A stretch of DNA of 20,363 bases from CAZLBV01 sp964557845 (GCA_964557845.1 CAZLBV010000293.1:1-20363), one strand, 5' to 3'. Shown: positions 6,315 to 14,285, counted from the first letter of the stretch. Numbers and translations are program-made. Notes: a model not told the origin generated them from the letters alone.

Positions 6315-7994
6315 TTACTTTTGAACAGCGGTATCGATGATCCTTCCCTCAGATTTATATCGAAGAACTCCTAATGAAACCACATAATCCTTAACCAGAT
6401 TATATTCATAAAGACCTGTTTCGATCTCGCCGAACGGCTGCATCTGGAGTGATTTTAAAAAAGCATGGAGCTGTTCGGAAAGGGCTACCCAGTATAGTTT
6501 TTGTGGATCGATCGGTTCTTCCTTAATTTTTACTGAAGCAGGATCAATACGGCTTAATTTTCCTTGGAGCAGTTCTTCGACAGAAACGGCTGGTTTTGAT
6601 GAATCATACTCATAAGTCAAATTAGCTGATTGCAGAGAAAGGTCATCCGTATACTCAACATTCGAAACTGAATATTCCAATCCTGCCAGGATCTGAGCTC
6701 CTGCCAAAAGCACAACATTGATCTTAAACCCCAAACCGGAAACAGGGTCATAACCATAGGGAACAGAACGAAGTATATCATTTCCGACAACCTTTCCTTT
6801 GTAGAGCCTATGCCCAATGTAGCCCAATGCTTCAAGAGAAATCAAAGGATAATTACCTGGAAGGGCAATATCGCTTTTTATAATTCCCTTGTGAAGAGCA
6901 TCTGCCACAAGATTACCCAGGGAAGTATCCCGGTGGGGATTGTCCGCTTCCCAGTCTTGCTCCAGATTCCAGGCTGCGCGCGCAAAAGATGCACTATAAA
7001 CATTACCAAAGCGCGGATCGAATTGAATTCCCAATTTAAGATTATTAAGAGTCTGGAGAAGGCGGATGTCTTTTTTTACTTTTTTATCGATAGAGTGCAG
7101 TTTGTATCCAACAAGATCGATGCCTCCATTGGAAATATCCACGGTGAGCTCACCCAAATATTTCCCGTACTCTCCAGCTTGAACTATAATAGTATCACCG
7201 GTTGATACGGGATATGGATAATCCTCTGTTTTATCTAAATCTTTTAAAGTACGATCATTTATTAAGACCGGTTCAGGTGTAATATCATGAGAATGACCGC
7301 CTACAATAATGTCGATCCCTGGAACCCGGGAAAGAACCTCATAGTCAGCCATGAGGCCTAAATGGGACAAACAAATAACCACATCACATCCTTTTTTCCT
7401 TAAGATCTTTACATACTTAAGTGCAGCCTTATAGGGATCGGATAAAAGAGCATTCACTTCATCGGAATAGTTATAGGGGTCGGTTGTGACCACACCAAAT
7501 AATCCAATTCTAAAAGGACCTAAGTTCTTGATCATGTAGGGACTCACCAGACCAGTCAATCCTGCTCCATCCAGGTCAATATTGGCACAGAGAACCGGCA
7601 GATATACAGGGTCGCTGCCGGACAACTGTCCTGAAAGAACACCCGCCAAAGTGGTTGGCCCCAGATCAAGCTCATGATTGCCGAGGCACATGACGTCATA
7701 CATTCCCTCCATCATTTTTAACTCGGGATAGCCCAAATACTTGTTAAAGGCAAAGGTCCCCACAAAAACATCTCCTGAGTTTACGGTAAGGACATACTGG
7801 TTATCTCTCTTCAATTGACGGATACGGGTTGACATCCTGGCAATTCCGCCTACATTATTAGCATTTCCAAAGGGAAAAATATGAGAATGAGTATCATTGG
7901 TATGAAGTATGGTCAACTGCTCACAATAATCGGATGTGTGAAGAAAAATAATAAGCAATACCCCAAATAATGCCCACAAAATTTTTTTAATCAT
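6315..7994 (-). CDS. secreted 5'-nucleotidase family metallophosphoesterase
   Basis: 559 residues. An N-terminal hydrophobic segment (5-18) looks like a signal peptide, placing the enzyme in the periplasm or on the surface. The metallophosphatase domain shows the metal-site motifs in order: HTNDTHSH (31-38), NSGD (72-75), GNHE (105-108), SHLG (about 210) and GGHSHD (about 233). The C-terminal 5_nucleotid_C domain begins near LGNLVADALH (about 360), which together with the later substrate-binding part completes the UshA/NT5E-like layout. Such enzymes release phosphate from nucleotides or related esters; exact substrate is uncertain. The ATG has AAGGAG six bases upstream. The gene follows a two-component system on the same strand after 109 bp. 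That gap carries an 11-bp-phased TTAACA array, suggesting control by phosphate or by the adjacent regulator. Confidence 0.9.
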   Translation of the reverse strand: MIKKILWALFGVLLIIFLHTSDYCEQLTILHTNDTHSHIFPFGNANNVGGIARMSTRIRQLKRDNQYVLTVNSGDVFVGTFAFNKYLGYPELKMMEGMYDVMCLGNHELDLGPTTLAGVLSGQLSGSDPVYLPVLCANIDLDGAGLTGLVSPYMIKNLGPFRIGLFGVVTTDPYNYSDEVNALLSDPYKAALKYVKILRKKGCDVVICLSHLGLMADYEVLSRVPGIDIIVGGHSHDITPEPVLINDRTLKDLDKTEDYPYPVSTGDTIIVQAGEYGKYLGELTVDISNGGIDLVGYKLHSIDKKVKKDIRLLQTLNNLKLGIQFDPRFGNVYSASFARAAWNLEQDWEADNPHRDTSLGNLVADALHKGIIKSDIALPGNYPLISLEALGYIGHRLYKGKVVGNDILRSVPYGYDPVSGLGFKINVVLLAGAQILAGLEYSVSNVEYTDDLSLQSANLTYEYDSSKPAVSVEELLQGKLSRIDPASVKIKEEPIDPQKLYWVALSEQLHAFLKSLQMQPFGEIETGLYEYNLVKDYVVSLGVLRYKSEGRIIDTAVQK

Positions 7995-8003
7995 TTCACT
8001 CTC

Positions 8004-8065
8004 CTTGGTTGAATTTAAATCCTCTTAAAGGATTCACACATAAATATAAATTTTTTCCAACCAAG
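8004..8065. repeat. nested inverted repeats around the 5'-nucleotidase promoter
   Basis: The outer arms CTTGGTTG (8004-8011) and CAACCAAG (8058-8065) are perfect inverted copies. Inside them AATCCT (8018-8023) and AGGATT (8029-8034) form a 6-bp stem with a 5-nt loop. The left outer arm overlaps the Shine-Dalgarno site (AAGGAG, minus strand 8006-8001). If the -10 box is near 8048-8043, the right outer arm lies upstream of the transcript and only the inner stem is in the RNA, near its 5' end. Confidence 0.5.
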
Positions 8066-8107
8066 ACTTGTTAACAGGATGTAAAAAAGATGTTAAGAAG
8101 TTGTTAT
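8043..8107 (-). promoter_or_regulatory. 5'-nucleotidase promoter with four PhoP-box-like direct repeats
   Basis: Read on the minus strand (the nucleotidase sense) there are four hexamers: ATAACA (8107-8102), TTAACA (8096-8091), TTTACA (8085-8080) and TTAACA (8074-8069). Each starts exactly 11 bp after the last. The PhoP box of Bacillus is TT(A/T/C)ACA repeated at 11-bp steps upstream of phosphate-starvation genes. A -10-like TATATT lies at 8048-8043, 20 bp beyond the last hexamer. The first repeat overlaps the stop codon of the response-regulator gene. Repeats and spacing are directly seen; the binding protein is inferred, either the adjacent OmpR-family regulator or a PhoB/PhoP encoded elsewhere. 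Confidence 0.6.
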
Positions 8108-8784
8108 TTTTGGAATTTATATCCCATCCAAGGAGTGGTGATTATATGAACGGGTTTAGAGGGATCATCCTCGATCTTATGCCGGAGACTATGGATAAAA
8201 GTATCGATGGTCCTGGTAGTAGGAAATTTATCATAGCCCCACACTTTGTTTAAAATATCTTCTCTGGTTATTACTTCGCCCTCATGGATGATTAGATATT
8301 TGAGCAGCCCGGCTTCTTTTGGAGTGAGAGTATAATGCTTATCCCCTTTGGAAAGAATCAATTTTTTAAAATCAATGACGATGTCTTTAAAAGAAAATCT
8401 ATCCGGGATCTGCCCCTCAGTATCAATTCTGCGGTGGATAGCCCTGATTCTGGCAATTAGCTCCCGGGTCCCAAAAGGTTTAATGAGGTAGTCATCTCCT
8501 CCTAATTCAAGTCCCAGGATCTTGTCAATTTCCTCCTTTTTCTTTCCAGAGAGAAAGATAATAGGTGTATTATTTCCTTCAGCTCTGATTTTTTTGCAGA
8601 TTTCATATCCATCCATCGAAGGCAAAACCAGATCCAAGATTATCAGATCAAACCCCTCTGCTGCTGCTTTATACCCGATCAGACCGTCAGAAACCGCAGT
8701 TGCTTCATACCCTTCTAATTCAAGGGCGGTTTTTAAGGTCTGGAGAAAAGCTTCATCATCTTCTACGATCAATATTTTTTTCAT
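8104..8784 (-). CDS. OmpR/PhoB-family response regulator
   Basis: 226 residues. Receiver domain 1-118 has the acidic pair D9-D10, phospho-acceptor D51 (LIILDLVLPSMDG), S79 and K102 (LIKPF). The winged-helix DNA-binding domain (about 128-226) shows LTPKEAGLLKYLIIHEGEVITREDILNKVWG and the recognition-helix region TRTIDTFIHSLRHKIEDD. The final hairpin reads WMGYKF where RGVGYKF is usual. The gene overlaps the kinase by 4 bp (ATGA), so the two are a cognate pair. OmpR-family regulators bind tandem direct repeats with roughly 10-11 bp period, and such an array lies just beyond its own stop codon, ahead of the 5'-nucleotidase. That array is a strong candidate target. Calling it PhoB or PhoP would go beyond the sequence. 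Confidence 0.93.
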   Translation of the reverse strand: MKKILIVEDDEAFLQTLKTALELEGYEATAVSDGLIGYKAAAEGFDLIILDLVLPSMDGYEICKKIRAEGNNTPIIFLSGKKKEEIDKILGLELGGDDYLIKPFGTRELIARIRAIHRRIDTEGQIPDRFSFKDIVIDFKKLILSKGDKHYTLTPKEAGLLKYLIIHEGEVITREDILNKVWGYDKFPTTRTIDTFIHSLRHKIEDDPSKPVHIITTPWMGYKFQK

Positions 8785-11189
8785 TGTTTTGGAAAAATGA
8801 GAACAAAAGTGCTTCCCATACCTGGAAAACTCTCAACTCTGATAAATCCTTTGTGGCTTTCCATTATATTGCGTGCTATCTTCAAGCCCAATCCCACTCC
8901 CTTCGGCGCCTCTTGGATCGCATCCTTTCCTCTGAAAAAACCATCAAATATCTTTCTATGATCTGGTTCCGGAATTCCTATTCCCCTGTCCCTGATGTGA
9001 ACCTCAGCCACTTTTTCGGTTTCGATAACCCGGATACGGATATCTCTTTTGTCAGGAGAGTATTTGATTGCATTATCCAAAATATTTATCAATACCTGTT
9101 TAACAGCATCTTCATCTATTACTAAATTAAGAGGAATTTTCGGAATCTCCACACTAAGAGTAAACCCTTTGGATTCCAAGCTGGAACGAAACAGAGTTAT
9201 CACATCAGCGATAATCGCTCGAATATCAACTTGTTTAAAGTCAAATGTTTTTATTCCCTGTTCGATCTTACCGAAATCTATTATATTGTGAAGCAGACGG
9301 GAGAGGCGGGTGGACTCTTTGACCATAATATCAAGGATCTCTTCCTGTTTAGCTCTGTCATTTATCTTTCCCGAATGCAGTATCTCAGATAATCCCTGGA
9401 TCGAACTCATAGGAGTTCTTATCTCATGGGAAACTGATGATAAAAAGTTAGTTTTCATAATATTCAATTCATTTAATTTTTCATTCTCAGCTCTTTCATA
9501 GACGACTCTTTCCTGAAGGTCGATCCTTTCTATATTTCCAGCCAGTTCGTTTCTCATGGTGGTTAAAAAATCAAGATCTTCTCTACTATATCTTTCTCCG
9601 GATTTTTTTCTTCCCAAAAAAACAAATCCTTTTAAACTTTCAGATTCAAATGATAGTGGGATGGCCATATCTATTTTATGCTGCTCTAATTGAGTCTCCC
9701 TGCCAAAATCAAGCCATTCCTCCTCCTCGATCCTAACTGCTTTTTTTGTTGCTAAAAACTTAGTTTCAGTTTTAAAAATTGAAACCAACTTTTGTATTCT
9801 TTCTTCTTCTCCACCTTTATAAATCATCAAACTCTGATCGCTTTGAGAGGCTTTTACATAAACCTGAAGGAGCGTCACGGGTAGAACGGACTGGATCTTT
9901 TTTATGAACAACTCGACCAGTTCATTTCGTTCTATGACCAACCGGGCTTTTTCAATAAAACTTTTTATGCACTTGTTATAATCATAGCTCGAACGGAAAA
10001 ATATCCGGTTAACCAGCTCCTGGATCCTTTTCCTTGCGGGATGGAAAACCGAGGCAGCAATAAGCGCCCCAAAAGCGTAAATCACCAATTCCTGTACCCG
10101 AAAAACGTCAAGTAGATATTTCTGAAAAACTTGGACGATCAAAAGATAAATACTGACAATGATCACCGTTAATATTGAATAAACTAAACTTCTGTTTATT
10201 ACGAATTCTATCTCCAGAAGCTTGAATTTTATTATGGCAAAAGCGAAGCCTAAAGGAACAAACAGAAAAAAAACCGATGCCACTTCTTCCGACAAAAGAG
10301 GAGAAATATCAAATATTTTCCATATTTGATAAAAAAGAACAAAAGGCACCAATCCCATAATAAGCCCATAGAGGATCCATTTTATCTGCGCTCTTTTGTG
10401 TTCAGATTCAGATCTTCGGTATGCCAGGATAAAATTAGCAAGTGTGAATATGATATAAGCTAAAATATAAAGACGGAAATAAAAAAATGCGGAGTTATAT
10501 AGCCGATAGGCCTTGATCGAAGAGGATAAATTAGCCCACAGATAAAATGATTCGAGGATCAGTATAAAAACAAGGGTAGGGATATAGACCAAGAACATGC
10601 TTTTTTTATGTTCATCCGTATAAAAGGTCAAAGAAAAATGGAGCAGCAAAGCCGGGGCAGCAGAATATGCGATGTAAAAGAATACACCAGGAATATAGTT
10701 CATCCAATCCCCGTGAATGACATAAAAGCTACCGTGTACGACGAGGGCAAAAGAAAAAGTAAGCGAAGACCAGTAAAAAAGACGTATTCTTATTTCATTG
10801 GGGCGATAAATAAACACAAATAATCCAACAGCCATACAAATAATCCCCACAAAGAGAAAGGCTAATGGATAGGGAGCATGAGTATAAAAACGTACGATAT
10901 CGAACAATTTTGTTTCTATTCCCCTGGGAGTACGTATATGAATCTCAATTTCCTCATTTATTCCGGTAGTGCTCAGTATAAATTCGATCTCTGAAAGATT
11001 CCGGATCTCATTTTCATTTATTTTAATAAGATTCCCGCTCGAGAGAAATTCTTTTGCTTCAGGAGAAAATCCCGGCCGATCCTTGAGAAGCAAACTTCCG
11101 TAAAAGCTGATAACAATGATGATAAGGCCTGCTCCCAGCCGGATTAAGTTTGATGTCTTCAGCATCGAATCGGACTTCCCTAATTGCAT
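8781..11189 (-). CDS. membrane histidine kinase with PDZ-like sensor segment, multi-TM region and GAF-like domain
   Basis: 802 residues. TM1 at about 16-35 is followed by an extracytoplasmic stretch (36-104) with a PDZ-like pattern (LIKINENEIRNLSEIEFILS ... EIEIHIRTPRG). A block of about seven TM helices runs to about residue 380. The linker RIQELVNRIFFRSSYDYNK is typical of kinases with 7TM-like input. A GAF-like domain spans about 415-555. HisKA has the phospho-acceptor H588 (SSVSHEIRTP). HATPase_c shows the N box (INILDNAIKYS, N706), DRGIGIP (734-740) and GVGLGLKIA (764-772). All catalytic elements are intact. The ATG at 11189 lacks a Shine-Dalgarno site; the in-frame ATG at 11165, after AGGGA at longish spacing, is equally plausible. 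The ligand is unknown. It overlaps the regulator gene by ATGA and should phosphorylate it. Confidence 0.9.
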   Translation of the reverse strand: MQLGKSDSMLKTSNLIRLGAGLIIIVISFYGSLLLKDRPGFSPEAKEFLSSGNLIKINENEIRNLSEIEFILSTTGINEEIEIHIRTPRGIETKLFDIVRFYTHAPYPLAFLFVGIICMAVGLFVFIYRPNEIRIRLFYWSSLTFSFALVVHGSFYVIHGDWMNYIPGVFFYIAYSAAPALLLHFSLTFYTDEHKKSMFLVYIPTLVFILILESFYLWANLSSSIKAYRLYNSAFFYFRLYILAYIIFTLANFILAYRRSESEHKRAQIKWILYGLIMGLVPFVLFYQIWKIFDISPLLSEEVASVFFLFVPLGFAFAIIKFKLLEIEFVINRSLVYSILTVIIVSIYLLIVQVFQKYLLDVFRVQELVIYAFGALIAASVFHPARKRIQELVNRIFFRSSYDYNKCIKSFIEKARLVIERNELVELFIKKIQSVLPVTLLQVYVKASQSDQSLMIYKGGEEERIQKLVSIFKTETKFLATKKAVRIEEEEWLDFGRETQLEQHKIDMAIPLSFESESLKGFVFLGRKKSGERYSREDLDFLTTMRNELAGNIERIDLQERVVYERAENEKLNELNIMKTNFLSSVSHEIRTPMSSIQGLSEILHSGKINDRAKQEEILDIMVKESTRLSRLLHNIIDFGKIEQGIKTFDFKQVDIRAIIADVITLFRSSLESKGFTLSVEIPKIPLNLVIDEDAVKQVLINILDNAIKYSPDKRDIRIRVIETEKVAEVHIRDRGIGIPEPDHRKIFDGFFRGKDAIQEAPKGVGLGLKIARNIMESHKGFIRVESFPGMGSTFVLIFPKQ

Positions 11190-11212
11190 TGAACATAAAA
11201 CATAGGAGATAC

Positions 11213-11225
11213 AATGCAGTGCATT
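11213..11225. promoter_or_regulatory. 13-bp palindrome upstream of the histidine kinase gene
   Basis: AATGCA, one central G, then TGCATT make a perfect odd palindrome. It lies 23 bp upstream of the longer kinase start and 110 bp or less from the frr stop, in the only gap before the kinase-regulator pair. It could be an operator for a dimeric repressor; no bound protein is known. Confidence 0.35.
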
Positions 11226-11299
11226 AACCGAATATCAACCACCTGTTCGAATACAATATCTCAACATCCCTTTTTCAAGGGGAGGATTTAAAATCGTGA

Positions 11300-11857
11300 T
11301 TAAAGCTTAAGTATTTCCTTTTCTTTTGCTGAAGCCATCTCCTCGATTTTTTTGGTGTATTCATTCATTATTTCTTGAAGCTTATCGTAACCCCAGAATT
11401 TATCATCCTCGGAGACCTCTTTCTCTTTTTCAAGCTCTTCAATGAATTCTTTAGATTCCCGCCGCATATTTCGTAATGCTGTCTTCTCATCTTCTAACAT
11501 CGTCCGGATATGTTTGGCGATCTCTTTTCGCCTCTCCTCATCCAAAGGGGGAATGGGAACCTTTAGAGTTTTACCATCATTTATAGGATTCAAACCAAGA
11601 TCAGCACCTCGGATCGCTTTATCTATGGCGTCAATAAAGGAAACATCATATGGCTGGATAGTTATCAGTGTAGGATCAGGGACACCGAGAGTGGCCACTC
11701 GATTTATCGGGGTTAAGGAACCATAATAATCGATCCTAATATCCTCGAACAAATTTATATTGGCCCTGCCTGTTCTTAATTTTGCTAATTCTTTCCGGAA
11801 ACGTTCCACAGAAAATTTCATTTTCTGCTCAAGCTCTCTTAATACTTCTTTAACCAT
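11300..11857 (-). CDS. frr: ribosome recycling factor
   Basis: 185 residues from the ATG at 11857, exactly the usual RRF length. RRF acts with EF-G to split post-termination ribosomes. Visible marks: MVKEVLRELEQKM at the start, FRKELAKLRTGRANINLFEDIRIDYYG (domain I/II junction), GVPDPTLITIQPYD, NPINDGKTLKVPIPPLDEERR and the C-terminal helix YTKKIEEMASAKEKEIL. An in-frame TTG at 11920 would add 21 residues not found in RRF, whereas the ATG at 11857 has AGAGGG seven bases upstream; I chose the ATG. It is the last gene of the rplM-rpsI-rpsB-tsf-pyrH-frr cluster, after a 95-bp gap. The pyrH-frr adjacency is widely conserved among bacteria. Confidence 0.96.
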   Translation of the reverse strand: MVKEVLRELEQKMKFSVERFRKELAKLRTGRANINLFEDIRIDYYGSLTPINRVATLGVPDPTLITIQPYDVSFIDAIDKAIRGADLGLNPINDGKTLKVPIPPLDEERRKEIAKHIRTMLEDEKTALRNMRRESKEFIEELEKEKEVSEDDKFWGYDKLQEIMNEYTKKIEEMASAKEKEILKL

Positions 11858-11952
11858 AGTTTTCCCTCTTTCTATCCTTTTATCACAAAACCTGGAAACT
11901 AATCCAGTAAAAGACCACAAAAAAAATCAAAATTTCGCATAGGTCCTTAATT

Positions 11953-12672
11953 TTAGTTAATTATGGTTCCTATGTTTTTTCCTAAAACTGCGTTTTTTAA
12001 ATTCCCTTTTTTATGAAGATTAAACACTATGATCGGCAAGTTATTATCTTTACATAAAGAAATAGATGTAGTATCCATAACCTTTAATCCCATCCTGATG
12101 AACTCGAGATAAGAGATCGAACTGAATCTTTTAGCTTCTTTATTCTTGAGAGGGTCGTCCGAGAAAACACCATCCACCTTTGTGGCTTTCAGGATAACTT
12201 CTGCTCCGATTTCAAGAGCACGTAATGCCGCAGCGGTATCTGTAGTAAAATAAGGGCTTCCGATCCCGGCACTGAATATTACCACACGCCCCTCTTCCAG
12301 ATACCGGCAGACTTTTTTTCTTATAAACGGATCCGCTATTTGTTTGATCTCAATGGCGGAAACATGTACAGCATCTACCCGCTCTTTGTCCAAAGCATCT
12401 TCCAGTGCGATACCGTTCATAATAGTAGCTAACATTCCCATATAATCAGCGGCTACTCTATCCATGCCGGTTTTAATACCCGTATTCCCACGGAAAATAT
12501 TCCCCCCTCCTATCATAATGGCAATCTGTGCTCCCAGCGCATGAATATCACGGATATTGGCTGCAATAATCCGGGCGGCATTAAATTCAATGCCATGGGA
12601 AAGATTCCCAAGAAGTGACTCACCAGACAGTTTTAATAAAATTCTTTTGTATGCCGGATTGTCCTGAGGCAT
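11953..12672 (-). CDS. pyrH: UMP kinase
   Basis: 239 residues, the normal size of the bacterial hexameric UMP kinase, which phosphorylates UMP to UDP with ATP in the cytoplasm. Motifs: YKRILLKLSGESLLG (8-22), GGGNIFRG (55-62), DYMGMLATIMNG (77-88), and SAGIGSPYFTTDTAAALRALEIGAEVILKATKVDGVFSDDP (134-174), where GIGSPYFTTD stands for the common GTGNPFFTTD. The start lies 7 bp after the tsf stop and only a weak AGGT is upstream, so translation is probably coupled to tsf. No truncation or odd composition is seen. Its place between tsf and frr is the standard arrangement. Confidence 0.96.
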   Translation of the reverse strand: MPQDNPAYKRILLKLSGESLLGNLSHGIEFNAARIIAANIRDIHALGAQIAIMIGGGNIFRGNTGIKTGMDRVAADYMGMLATIMNGIALEDALDKERVDAVHVSAIEIKQIADPFIRKKVCRYLEEGRVVIFSAGIGSPYFTTDTAAALRALEIGAEVILKATKVDGVFSDDPLKNKEAKRFSSISYLEFIRMGLKVMDTTSISLCKDNNLPIIVFNLHKKGNLKNAVLGKNIGTIIN

Positions 12673-12679
12673 GATTATA

Positions 12680-13276
12680 TTATTCTTTACCTAATTCATA
12701 GCGCGTAAATCGGCTTACCTTAATATTTTCTCCAAATTTTGTAATATAAGAGGCAATAAGTTTGCTTACGGTAATTTTATCGTCCTTAACATAAGGCTGA
12801 TCCATCAAACAGATTTCTTGGTAAAACTTTTGGAGCTTACCCTCAACGATCTTATCGATTATTTCCGGAGGTTTATTGGACTCCTTAAACTGCTCCCGAA
12901 TTATCTCTCTTTCCTCATTCAGGATCCCCTCCGGAATTTCATCTGAGGAAACACATTGAGGAGCGGAGGCTGCGATATGGAGACAAATATTTTTAACTAA
13001 TTCTTGAAACTCTTGGTTGCGAGCAACAAAATCAGACTCACAATTTACCTCAACCAATACACCTATTTTTCCATTCATATGGATGTAAGATCCAATTGTT
13101 CCATCTACTGCTTCCCTCTCCATTTTTTCTTTTGCCCTGTCATATCCCTTTTTTCTCAAGATGGTAATGGCTTCCTCGATATTGCCCCCGCTTTCTTTCA
13201 AAGCTTGTTTACACTCCATAACTCCAATACCGGTCCTCTTACGAAGTGTCATTACCATTTCAGCTGTAATTTCCAT
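12680..13276 (-). CDS. tsf: translation elongation factor Ts (short form)
   Basis: 198 residues, the short type known from Thermus rather than the ~280-residue E. coli type. EF-Ts exchanges GDP for GTP on EF-Tu. Hallmarks are RKRTGIGVMECKQALKESGGNIEEAI (12-37), the GVLVEVNCESDFVARN signature (70s-80s) that contacts EF-Tu, and LMDQPYVKDDKITVSKLI near the C-terminus. Only one copy of the core subdomain is present, which explains the length. The ATG at 13276 has GAGGAG six bases upstream and follows rpsB by 17 bp, as in most bacteria. Assignment is certain. Confidence 0.96.
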   Translation of the reverse strand: MEITAEMVMTLRKRTGIGVMECKQALKESGGNIEEAITILRKKGYDRAKEKMEREAVDGTIGSYIHMNGKIGVLVEVNCESDFVARNQEFQELVKNICLHIAASAPQCVSSDEIPEGILNEEREIIREQFKESNKPPEIIDKIVEGKLQKFYQEICLMDQPYVKDDKITVSKLIASYITKFGENIKVSRFTRYELGKE

Positions 13277-13293
13277 TTGTTTCTCCTCGATTA

Positions 13294-14271
13294 TTACTTT
13301 TCCTCCGGATTATCCTCTTCTTTTGTTTCCACTTCTTTTTCTTCATCAGAAGTTATTTCCGGGGCTGCCTCTGGTTCAGTTTCTCCTGTTTCGATCGTGT
13401 CTTTCTCAGTCTCCGGTTCTTCGGTTTGGGGAGATTCTTCGGTCTCTTCAGTAACTTCTCCAAGATCCTCTGCCCCTTCTCCGGCCTCTTCACTAACGAA
13501 AGCTTCCTGTGCACCCGGTTCTGCTTCAGTTCTTTCTTCTTGTTCTGATTCCTCTTTTTTACTCTCTTCTAAAAGCTCTTTTTCCAATTTATTTTTCTTT
13601 CCTTCCAATATCGCCTCTGCTACCTTGTTGGAAAACAGCTCTATTGATCTAACCGCATCATCATTACCAGGAATAGGATAATCAATATTCTCAGGATCTC
13701 CATTGGTATCAACGATAGCAATTATGGGAATTTTTAACTTCTGCGCTTCGAGAATAGCTATCTCTTCCTTTAGTGAATCTATGATAAACAGAATTCCTGG
13801 TAGATCATGCATATCCTTGATACCGCCGAGATTTTTTGAAAGTTTCCGGTAGACTTTTTCCAATCTAGATTGTTCCTTTTTAGAAAGCAGATCCCACCGT
13901 CCGTCTTCCTTCATCTCCTCCAATTCGATTAACTTTTCTACGCTCCCTCTGATGACTCCAAAATTAGTCAACAGACCACCTAACCAACGCTGATTGACAT
14001 AGCTGGATTCACACTTTAATGCACATTCCCTGATAATATCCTGGGCCTGCTTTTTAGTGCCAACCATGAGAACGGATTTACCATTCTCAGCAGTTTCCTG
14101 TACAAACTGTAAGGCTTCCTTGAATATCTTCATGGTTTTTTGGAGATCGATGATATAAATACCGTTCCTCTGACCGAAGATATATTTCTTCATCTTGGGA
14201 TTCCACCGCTTCGTTTGATGACCAAAATGAACCCCTGCTTCTAAGAGCTCTTTCATAGTTACTGATACCAA
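13294..14271 (-). CDS. rpsB: 30S ribosomal protein S2 with long acidic C-terminal extension
   Basis: 325 residues. The S2 core occupies residues 1-235: MKELLEAGVHFGHQTKRWNPKMKKYIFG, VGTKKQAQDII, YVNQRWLGGLLTNF, DLPGILFIID, and the closing IPIIAIVDTNGDPENIDYPIPGNDDA. The last ~90 residues (236-325) are dominated by Glu, with Thr, Pro and Ala, and should be disordered and strongly negative. Typical S2 is 230-260 residues, so this tail is unusual. The start is a TTG at 14271, supported by GGAGG seven bases upstream and by the family N-terminus; a later ATG (residue 6) has worse spacing. S2 binds the 30S platform via S1 contacts. It lies between rpsI (14-bp gap) and tsf. Confidence 0.95.
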   Translation of the reverse strand: MVSVTMKELLEAGVHFGHQTKRWNPKMKKYIFGQRNGIYIIDLQKTMKIFKEALQFVQETAENGKSVLMVGTKKQAQDIIRECALKCESSYVNQRWLGGLLTNFGVIRGSVEKLIELEEMKEDGRWDLLSKKEQSRLEKVYRKLSKNLGGIKDMHDLPGILFIIDSLKEEIAILEAQKLKIPIIAIVDTNGDPENIDYPIPGNDDAVRSIELFSNKVAEAILEGKKNKLEKELLEESKKEESEQEERTEAEPGAQEAFVSEEAGEGAEDLGEVTEETEESPQTEEPETEKDTIETGETEPEAAPEITSDEEKEVETKEEDNPEEK

Positions 14272-14278
14272 ATCTGTT

Positions 14279-14283
14279 CCTCC
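14279..14283 (-). promoter_or_regulatory. Shine-Dalgarno site of rpsB fixing a TTG start
   Basis: On the minus strand GGAGG is followed by AACAGAT and then TTG (14271-14269). The 7-base spacing is optimal and marks TTG as the rpsB start. The site lies within the short gap after rpsI. Confidence 0.8.
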
Positions 14284-14285
14284 AT

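Noticed and set aside
8700..9125. 141-codon open frame on the + strand
   Set aside because: Antisense shadow of the kinase catalytic domain, whose motifs are intact on the other strand.
11268..11281. CCCTT/AAGGG hairpin as terminator between the kinase and frr genes
   Set aside because: It is downstream of frr on the minus strand but has only a 5-bp stem and no T-run after it.
13004..13681. 225-codon Ser-rich open frame on the + strand
   Set aside because: It is the antisense of the tsf start and the Glu-rich rpsB tail; Ser-rich runs arise from GAA/GAG codons read backwards. No ribosome site or family resemblance.
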